DNA of 5,441 bases, from assembly GCA_003972865.1 (NCBI GenBank), contig QOAX01000050.1, positions 1-5,441 of the forward strand, written 5' to 3'. Positions 1 through 4,487 of this stretch are shown here, one piece after another. A program made the translations under genes and the position numbers. The notes under the pieces are model-generated. The model searched no databases. It saw nothing but the letters and a program-made list of their open reading frames with translations, and was not told where the DNA came from. Position 1 is the stretch's first letter. The number at the start of each line of letters is the position of its first letter. The DNA comes from Verrucomicrobiota bacterium. GTDB taxonomy: Bacteria > Verrucomicrobiota > Verrucomicrobiia > Limisphaerales > UBA1096.

Positions 1-424
1 CCTGCCGGCAAAGGTCGATGTCGATGTCGAGATTCTTCAGCACGCGCGCCGCGACGCCCTCGCCCTCGCGCAGCAGGCCCAGCAGGATGTGCTCGGTGCC
101 GACGTAGGTGTGGTGCAGCGCCTTGGCTTCCTTCTTGGATAGCTCGAGCTCTTTCTTGACGCGCGGGGTGTACGGGATGTTGCCGGCCAGTTTCTGGTCC
201 GGGCCGGTGCCGACCTGTTTCTCGACCTCGAGGCGCACGGTCTCCAAGTCGAGGCCCATTTTTTGGAGGACATTGACGGCGACGCCCTGGCCAAGGTTGA
301 TCAGGCCCAGCAGCAGGTGCTCGGTGCCCACGAAGCTGTGGTTGAAGCGGTCGGCCTCCTTCCGCGCCAGCGCCAGCACTTGCTGGGCGCGCGGGGTGAA
401 GTTGTTCATTGACTCGTCACTCAT
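1..424 (-). CDS. clpC: ATP-dependent Clp protease ATP-binding subunit ClpC, N-terminal part (cut by window edge)
   Basis: The first 141 codons of a ClpC-type AAA+ unfoldase, which in the cytoplasm unfolds substrates and threads them into ClpP. Only the Clp N-domain is in the window. It has the two tandem Clp-N repeats, seen as two copies of the signature VGTEHLLLGL (residues about 36-45) and VGTEHILLGL (about 111-120), each followed by G-x-G-V-A. The segment after the start, MNNFTPRAQQVLALARKEAD, is typical of the family. The Walker motifs lie beyond the left edge. I chose the ATG at 424 (MSDESMNNF); an in-frame ATG at 409 (MNNFTPRAQ) is equally possible and matches many family starts, and neither has a convincing Shine-Dalgarno. 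It is the last visible gene of mcsA-mcsB-clpC, 84 nt after mcsB. In the known systems the N-domain binds phosphoarginine-tagged proteins, which fits the upstream kinase. ClpC rather than ClpA or ClpB is inferred from the N-domain and the mcs neighbours. Confidence 0.95.
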   Translation of the reverse strand, partial: MSDESMNNFTPRAQQVLALARKEADRFNHSFVGTEHLLLGLINLGQGVAVNVLQKMGLDLETVRLEVEKQVGTGPDQKLAGNIPYTPRVKKELELSKKEAKALHHTYVGTEHILLGLLREGEGVAARVLKNLDIDIDLCRQ

Positions 425-441
425 AAAAATACTCAGCCAGT

Positions 442-468
442 CTGGACGTCCCGGCGGGTTTTGTCCAG
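442..468 (-). other. Inverted repeat in the mcsB-clpC gap
   Basis: The gap between mcsB and clpC holds CTGGAC (442-447) paired with GTCCAG (463-468), with a nested CCCG/CGGG inside, so an mRNA hairpin is possible just 18 nt upstream of the clpC start. There is no T-run after it on the minus strand suited to a strong intrinsic terminator, although TTTTT lies at 425-429. It could attenuate or stabilise the clpC part of the message. The role is inference only. Confidence 0.35.
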
Positions 469-508
469 CTTGGGAATGGCCGCCGCTGCGCGTGGCCAAG
501 CGCTGGGT

Positions 509-1609
509 TTATTCGCCATTCTCCTCTGTTTTCCCGGTGTCTGGCGTGGCCGGGCGATCCACCTTCAAGAGCCGGCTCCGCAGCAGGTTGGCCCGGAGGA
601 TGTCCCGCTTCTCGGCGGAGAGTTTGCCCGCCCGGGTTTTCTGCAGGTGCGCCGGCTGGGTGATGATGAACAGCTCCTCGGTCAACGCCGGCTTGTTGCC
701 GGGGAACAGGGACAGGTCGATGCCGAGCCGGAAGAGCGACAGCAGATTCATAGTCTCCTTGGAGGAGATGCTGTGGGAATTGGCCAGGATGCCGTAGGCC
801 CGGCCGATGTGGTTGTAAACCATCTTGGCCTTGTTCTCGAGGAGCTTGCCCCGGGCGTTCTCCTCGTGGTCGATGATCTGCAATAGCACTTTGTTGAGCC
901 GCTCGACGATGTCCGACTCCGTCTCGCCGAGGGTCATCTGGTTGGAGACCTGGAAGACGTTGCCCAGCGCCTCCGTGCCTTCGCCGTGCAGGCCGCGGAC
1001 GGCCAGGCCAAGCTTGTTGACCGCCTGGATGATCTGGTTAATCTGCTCGCTCAAGACCAGCCCTGGCAGGTGCAGCATCGCGCTGACGCGAATGCCGGTG
1101 CCAAGGTTGGTGGGGCAGGCGGTCAGGTAGCCGCGTCGCTTGCAGAAGGCGTAGTCGAGGTTGGACTCCAGCGCGGTGTCGAACTGGTCGATCGCCATCC
1201 AGGCTTTGTCCACCTGCAATCCCGGCAGCAGGGCCTGCATGCGCAGGTGATCCTCCTCGTTGATCATCACGCACAGGGCCTCGTCGCCGCTGAGCACCAT
1301 GCCGCTGCCGGCTGTCTTGGCGGCGTGCTCCCGGCTGATGAAATGGCGCTCGACGAGCAGTTGCTTGTCCAGCGTGGACAACTCCTCCATGCCGGTGTGA
1401 AAGGCATCCCGCATCGGATCCACCTCCATCACGTTGTCGCGGATGTGCTTGAAGGTTTCCACGCGCACCGATTTTTTCGCCCAGCCGGGGAACGGCGTGG
1501 TGGCGAGGTTGCGGGCCAGTCGCACGCGGCTGGACAGGACGATCTTGTTGGAGGGCCCCTCGCGACCGGCCGCATCCTCTGGCTTGGAAAGGATATCCTG
1601 TATGTTCAT
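509..1609 (-). CDS. mcsB: Protein arginine kinase McsB
   Basis: A 366-residue protein of the phosphagen kinase-like family. It transfers phosphate from ATP to arginine side chains of misfolded proteins in the cytoplasm, tagging them for ClpC-ClpP. Motifs seen in order: SSRVRLARN (26-34), ISREHA (91-96), INEEDH (116-121), the catalytic cysteine at 165 in YLTACPTNLGTG (161-172), and the GEGTEALGN nucleotide/guanidino loop (209-217). RDILRA at 335-340 matches the RDxxRA phosphoarginine-binding site described for McsB, so autoactivation by phosphoarginine is probably retained. Length is normal for the family (about 350-365), with a short charged tail after residue 350. The start lies only 3 nt after the mcsA stop, so the two are almost certainly cotranscribed and probably translationally coupled. 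It is not a creatine or arginine kinase: the short length, the RDxxRA site and the mcsA/clpC context point to the protein kinase. Confidence 0.96.
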   Translation of the reverse strand: MNIQDILSKPEDAAGREGPSNKIVLSSRVRLARNLATTPFPGWAKKSVRVETFKHIRDNVMEVDPMRDAFHTGMEELSTLDKQLLVERHFISREHAAKTAGSGMVLSGDEALCVMINEEDHLRMQALLPGLQVDKAWMAIDQFDTALESNLDYAFCKRRGYLTACPTNLGTGIRVSAMLHLPGLVLSEQINQIIQAVNKLGLAVRGLHGEGTEALGNVFQVSNQMTLGETESDIVERLNKVLLQIIDHEENARGKLLENKAKMVYNHIGRAYGILANSHSISSKETMNLLSLFRLGIDLSLFPGNKPALTEELFIITQPAHLQKTRAGKLSAEKRDILRANLLRSRLLKVDRPATPDTGKTEENGE

Positions 1610-1612
1610 CGC

Positions 1613-2119
1613 TCAGGAAATGGTGGACTCGGAGTACTCCGACTTGACCCGGGAAATCTCGTCGCGCAACTGCGCCGCCTTTTCGTAATCCTCCTTGGCC
1701 ACTGCCTTGTCCAGCTTGGATTGCAACGAGTGCAGCCGATCCCCGTACACCTTCGTCTGCTGCCAGACCGCCGGCGCCTTGCCAACGTGGCGCGTGCCCT
1801 TGTGCATGCTCTTGAGTAGGCTCTCCACCCCCTCCGTGAAGTGGTCGTAACAGTCCGGGCAACCCAGCCGGCCGGTCTTCTTGAAATCCGTCTGGCTGAA
1901 GCCGCACTTGGGGCATTTCCCCGTGGTGCTGCCGGACTCCTCCATCTCCTGCGAGGCGCCGAGGCCCAGCAACATGTCGGCCAGCGAAAAGCCGGTGGGG
2001 TCGTCCACGCCCTTAGCTTTCGAGCAACTCTCGCACAGGTCGATCTTCTTGGTCTTCCCCTCAACCATCTGGGTCAAGTGAACCGTCGCCTCCTTTTCCT
2101 TGCAAATATCGCAGAGCAT
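1613..2119 (-). CDS. mcsA: McsA-like zinc-binding UVR-motif protein, activator of McsB
   Basis: A 168-residue protein with four CxxC pairs (C3/C6, C29/C32, C69/C72, C87/C90) and a C-terminal UVR motif (about residues 130-160, core EDYEKAAQLRDEI). This is the architecture of McsA: two zinc-binding modules followed by a coiled UVR segment like that in UvrB/UvrC and ClpC. In Firmicutes McsA binds and stimulates the kinase McsB and helps regulate heat-shock proteolysis; the same role is inferred from the gene order. The protein starts MLCDICKEKEA, with the first zinc pair at the extreme N-terminus as in the family, which fixes the ATG at 2119. The sequence just upstream (CCGGACGG) is at best a weak ribosome binding site. 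It is the first gene of the cluster; no ctsR repressor gene precedes it here. An UvrB/C-type repair role is much less likely given the length and neighbours. Confidence 0.93.
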   Translation of the reverse strand: MLCDICKEKEATVHLTQMVEGKTKKIDLCESCSKAKGVDDPTGFSLADMLLGLGASQEMEESGSTTGKCPKCGFSQTDFKKTGRLGCPDCYDHFTEGVESLLKSMHKGTRHVGKAPAVWQQTKVYGDRLHSLQSKLDKAVAKEDYEKAAQLRDEISRVKSEYSESTIS

Positions 2120-2194
2120 CCGTCCGGGAAAAAATTGTCGTTCGTACTGTTAGTTCAACCAGGCCAAGCCGTTTGACCCCGCAAAAACGCAGAA

Positions 2195-2222
2195 AACGTA
2201 GCACAAAACCTGCCAGAATCAA
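2195..2222 (-). promoter_or_regulatory. Weak promoter candidate for mcsA-mcsB-clpC
   Basis: On the minus strand TTGATT (2222-2217) is separated by 16 nt from TACGTT (2200-2195), which is preceded by TGC and so resembles an extended -10 element. This would place transcription start about 70 nt upstream of the mcsA ATG. The -10 matches the consensus at only three of six positions, and no CtsR-type or CIRCE operator was seen nearby. The rest of 2120-2351 shows no gene. Confidence 0.22.
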
Positions 2223-2254
2223 AGACACAAGGCTGGCAAATTGCCCCTTGAAAA

Positions 2255-2264
2255 CTTGGCCAAG
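2255..2264. repeat. Palindrome CTTGGCCAAG, copy 1
   Basis: A perfect 10-bp palindrome in the gap between ilvE and mcsA, read ACTTGGCCAAGC with its flanks. The same decamer occurs at 3322, 3697 and 4404. Confidence 0.8.
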
Positions 2265-2300
2265 CGCGGGGTGGGGCTGGCTCTCCGGGCCGGCCGTGGC

Positions 2301-2335
2301 AAAAGCCCCCGTCGCGGACGGCTGGAGACAGCCAT
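2301..2335 (-). terminator. Possible intrinsic terminator after ilvE
   Basis: Downstream of the ilvE stop on the minus strand are two overlapping hairpins: GGCTG/CAGCC with a 4-nt loop (2320-2333, extendable by one wobble and one A-T pair) and CCGTC/GACGG with a 3-nt loop (2309-2321). They are followed by GGGC and a short TTTT (2304-2301). The T-run is short and slightly displaced, so this is a weak or alternative-structure terminator at best. Confidence 0.35.
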
Positions 2336-2351
2336 CCTTGCCCCAGAGCGC

Positions 2352-3227
2352 TCAGCGCTTGGCGATCCGCTCGCCGGAGACCTTGGTCAGCTCGTGGTAC
2401 GCCTTGACCACCTTCTTCGTGACCGGCCCCGGCTTGCCGTTGCCGATGACCCGCTGGTCGATCTTCACCACCGGCACGATCTCCGCGCCGGTGCCGGTGA
2501 GGAAACATTCGTCGGCGTTGAACAGGTCGTACCGCGTCATGTTCGGCTCGGAAGTCGGCACGCCAAGCTCGGCCAGCAGATCGATCGCCGTGCCGCGGGT
2601 GATGCCGTGCAGCGCGCCGGACGACAGCGGCGGCGTGAACATCCGCCCGTCCTTGAGGATGAAAATATTGTCGCCGGTGCACTCGGCCACGTAGCCCTCC
2701 GCGTTGAGCATGATCGCCTCCTCGTACCCGGCGATATTCGCCTCGATCTTGGCCATGATGTTGTTGAGATAGTTCAGCGACTTGATGGCCGGGTTGACCG
2801 CGTTGTGATGATTGCGCGTCGTCGCCACCGTCACGATCTCCATGCCTTTTTTGTAAAGGCTCGGCGGGTAAAGCTGGATCTTGCCGGCGATGATGATCAC
2901 CTGCGGGTTGGAGCAGCGATTGGGGTTCAGGCCCAGCGTGCCGGTGCCGCGCGTGACGACCAACCGGATGTAACCGTCGGTGAGCTTGTTGCGCCGGCAG
3001 GTCTCGAGCGTGGCCTCCATCAACTCCGCATGCGTCATCGGCAGGTCGAGCATGATCGCCTTGGCCGAGTGGAACAAACGGTCGATGTGCTCCTTCAGCT
3101 TGAACACCCGGCCGTGGTACGCCCGGATGCCCTCGAACACGCCGTCGCCGTACAGCAGCCCGTGGTCGAACACCGACACCTTCGCATTTTGCTCGCTGTA
3201 AAATTTGCCGTTGATGTAAACCTTCAT
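2352..3227 (-). CDS. ilvE: Branched-chain amino acid aminotransferase (class IV PLP enzyme)
   Basis: A 291-residue fold-type IV aminotransferase that interconverts leucine, isoleucine and valine with their 2-oxo acids using glutamate/2-oxoglutarate, in the cytoplasm. Seen: SVFDHGLLYGDGVFEGIR (18-35), the PLP-binding lysine K149 in AIKSLNYLNN, the family glutamate E182 in EGYVAECTGDNIF, HGITRGTAIDLLAELG (207-222) binding the cofactor phosphate, and FLTGTGAEIVPV (242-253). Length is normal. The frame stays open upstream to 3485, but homology begins at MKVYINGKFY, so the ATG at 3227 is chosen; GGGA four nt before it is a modest ribosome binding site. No other isoleucine/valine pathway gene is adjacent, so it appears monocistronic, or transcription could read into mcsA if the terminator leaks. 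A related D-alanine aminotransferase or aminodeoxychorismate lyase is less likely because of the GDGVFEGIR and TGTGAEI signatures. Confidence 0.93.
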   Translation of the reverse strand: MKVYINGKFYSEQNAKVSVFDHGLLYGDGVFEGIRAYHGRVFKLKEHIDRLFHSAKAIMLDLPMTHAELMEATLETCRRNKLTDGYIRLVVTRGTGTLGLNPNRCSNPQVIIIAGKIQLYPPSLYKKGMEIVTVATTRNHHNAVNPAIKSLNYLNNIMAKIEANIAGYEEAIMLNAEGYVAECTGDNIFILKDGRMFTPPLSSGALHGITRGTAIDLLAELGVPTSEPNMTRYDLFNADECFLTGTGAEIVPVVKIDQRVIGNGKPGPVTKKVVKAYHELTKVSGERIAKR

Positions 3228-3321
3228 TCCCAAAAGCGGCGGGAAACCTACGGGAAACAGGCCCTGCTTGGCAAGGTCGCTCGGGTCGCCGCGCCTGGCC
3301 GCCGGGTTTTGCTTCCAAGCA

Positions 3322-3331
3322 CTTGGCCAAG
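3322..3331. repeat. Palindrome CTTGGCCAAG, copy 2, with degenerate neighbours
   Basis: The second perfect copy, in the ilvE-udg divergent region. Two related imperfect units lie close by: GCTTCCAAGC at 3311-3320, immediately before it, and GCTTGGCAAG at 3266-3275, which lacks one central C. The clustering suggests decayed or diverged members of the same repeat. Confidence 0.75.
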
Positions 3332-3356
3332 CGGTTTCGGTTTGTGGACAGTTTCC

Positions 3357-3476
3357 GTGGACACGCCACAACATACGCGCCGCTTGGCCGCCATTGTCGG
3401 CTTCTCCAAGCTGACCGCGGGCGATGAGGTCAAGGCGATCGAGCTGCTTGCCACGCAAAAGCAGATCGTCCAGTAA
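3357..3476 (+). pseudogene. Relic of a class III adenylate/guanylate cyclase N-terminus
   Basis: A 39-codon frame from a GTG to TAA. It contains RRLAAI directly joined to VGFSKLTAGDE and followed by A-x-E-L-L-A-T-Q-K-Q-I-V. Class III nucleotidyl cyclases typically begin RRLAAI-x-F-T-D-I-VG(Y/F)S-x-L, so this matches the start of the catalytic domain with about four to five residues missing, including the first metal-binding aspartate. A stop follows where a real enzyme would have another 150 or more residues, and I see no continuation in the other plus frames before the glycosylase gene. No good ribosome binding site is visible. It is read as a dead fragment; a tiny expressed protein is the alternative. 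The rest of 3228-3549 shows no other gene. Confidence 0.55.
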
Positions 3477-3549
3477 CCAAGCCATCGCTTTGCGTTGGTG
3501 AATAACTTGGCCTGTGCTTGGGCAGCGGCTTTGCCTAACTTGTCCGGCG

Positions 3550-4401
3550 ATGCCTGGCGTGTATCATCAACTACTCGATGCCACCATTGGCCACCTCGAG
3601 TCGCTCAAGCAGCGGGGCGTGCGCTACGTCGATGCGTCGCCGGAGTCGCTGTCGCGCCTGGCCAGGCCGACCGCACAAAAAACCACTGCCGCCCCGCTTG
3701 GCCAAGTGGCACCGAAGGTGATTTCGCAGCGCCCTGACGAGCCGGGCGTTTACGACTCGCCCAAGCTGTCCGCCGCCGATAAAGAATCCGCGATGGCCAA
3801 GCTGCGCGACGAGGCGCTGGCCTGCACCCAGTGCGGGCACCTCGTGGCGACGCGAACACAGGTCGTGTTTGGCGTCGGCACCGTTCATGCGGACTTGGTG
3901 CTCGTCGGCGAGGCACCGGGACTGGACGAGGACAAGGAGGGCGAGCCGTTTGTCGGCGCAGCCGGCCAATTGCTGACCAAGATCATTGAGGCCACCGGGC
4001 TCGACCGTGACAAGGTTTACATCGCCAACATTCTCAAGTGCCGCCCCGACACGCCGGGCAAGGTTTACGGCAACCGCAAGCCGCGCCCCGAGGAAATGGA
4101 AACCTGTTTCCCGTGGGTCAAGCGGCAGATCGAGATCATCCAGCCCAAGGTGATGGTCGCGCTGGGCGGAACCGCCGTCGAGGGACTGCTCGGCAAAATG
4201 CCGTCCGGCATCACGCGTCTGCGCGGCAACTGGCAGGAGTACCGGGGCGTACCAGTGATGCCCACATTCCATCCGTCCTACCTGCTGCGCAACCAGTCGT
4301 GGGTGATTAAGCGCCATGTATGGGAAGACATGATGCAGGTCATGGAGCGCCTCAACATGCCCATCAGCGAAAAACAACGAGGCTACTTCCAGCGCAGGTA
4401 G
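3550..4401 (+). CDS. udg: Family 4 uracil-DNA glycosylase with Fe-S cluster
   Basis: A 283-residue member of the uracil-DNA glycosylase superfamily, family 4 (UDGa type), which removes uracil from DNA to start base-excision repair. Seen: the four cluster cysteines C92 and C95 (CTQC), C164 (ILKCRPD) and C186 (METC); motif GEAPGLDEDKEGEPFVG (120-136), whose GEAPG separates it from family 5; YIANILKCRP (157-166); VALGGTAVEGLLG (203-215); and the active-site loop PTFHPSYLLRN (238-248). C164 and C186 lie farther apart than in short family members, with TPGKVY as the likely insertion. About 85 residues precede the catalytic domain; residues 1-40 look folded and 41-75 look like a flexible linker. 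I chose the ATG at 3550 (MPGVYHQLL); an in-frame GTG at 3514 would add 12 residues of unlikely sequence. No strong Shine-Dalgarno was seen. It is divergent from ilvE and convergent with the ankyrin gene, so probably its own unit. Confidence 0.93.
   Translation: MPGVYHQLLDATIGHLESLKQRGVRYVDASPESLSRLARPTAQKTTAAPLGQVAPKVISQRPDEPGVYDSPKLSAADKESAMAKLRDEALACTQCGHLVATRTQVVFGVGTVHADLVLVGEAPGLDEDKEGEPFVGAAGQLLTKIIEATGLDRDKVYIANILKCRPDTPGKVYGNRKPRPEEMETCFPWVKRQIEIIQPKVMVALGGTAVEGLLGKMPSGITRLRGNWQEYRGVPVMPTFHPSYLLRNQSWVIKRHVWEDMMQVMERLNMPISEKQRGYFQRR
3697..3706. repeat. Palindrome CTTGGCCAAG, copy 3 (inside udg)
   Basis: The third perfect copy. It lies in the coding sequence of the glycosylase, where it encodes Leu-Gly-Gln (residues 50-52) in the linker between the N-terminal extension and the catalytic domain, a place likely to tolerate extra residues. 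Confidence 0.75.
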
Positions 4402-4403
4402 CG

Positions 4404-4413
4404 CTTGGCCAAG
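4404..4413. repeat. Palindrome CTTGGCCAAG, copy 4
   Basis: The fourth perfect copy, extended here to the 12-bp palindrome GCTTGGCCAAGC (4403-4414 if the G and C flanks are counted). It starts three bases after the udg stop, between two convergent genes. No T-run follows, so it is not a recognisable intrinsic terminator for either gene. Confidence 0.78.
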
Positions 4414-4487
4414 CACCGGGTCAACAGGCTGAAAGACCGAGTCTCTGCAGCCGGGGCGACTTGGATCGGTATCGGAAGGCGTGATCG

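Noticed and set aside
986..1916. Open frames on both strands overlapping mcsB and mcsA
   Set aside because: They overlap strongly conserved genes in other frames and look like low-complexity GC-rich shadows.
2211..2238. Inverted repeat TGCCAG/CTGGCA upstream of mcsA as a repressor operator
   Set aside because: Only 6 bp per arm with a 16-nt spacer, overlapping the weak promoter candidate; it does not match the CIRCE or CtsR operators and such pairs are expected by chance.
2241..3356. Long plus-strand open frame opposite ilvE
   Set aside because: It is antisense to a clearly conserved aminotransferase, its product is Arg/Val/His/Asp-rich in the way GC-rich shadows are, and no recognisable motif occurs until the cyclase-like tail beyond 3357.
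3228..3485. N-terminal extension of ilvE by 86 residues
   Set aside because: The extra residues show no family similarity, while the conserved protein begins exactly at MKVYINGKFY (3227).
4402..4487. Bidirectional terminator between udg and the ankyrin gene
   Set aside because: Apart from the loopless palindrome at 4404-4413 there is no stable stem followed by a T-run on either strand.
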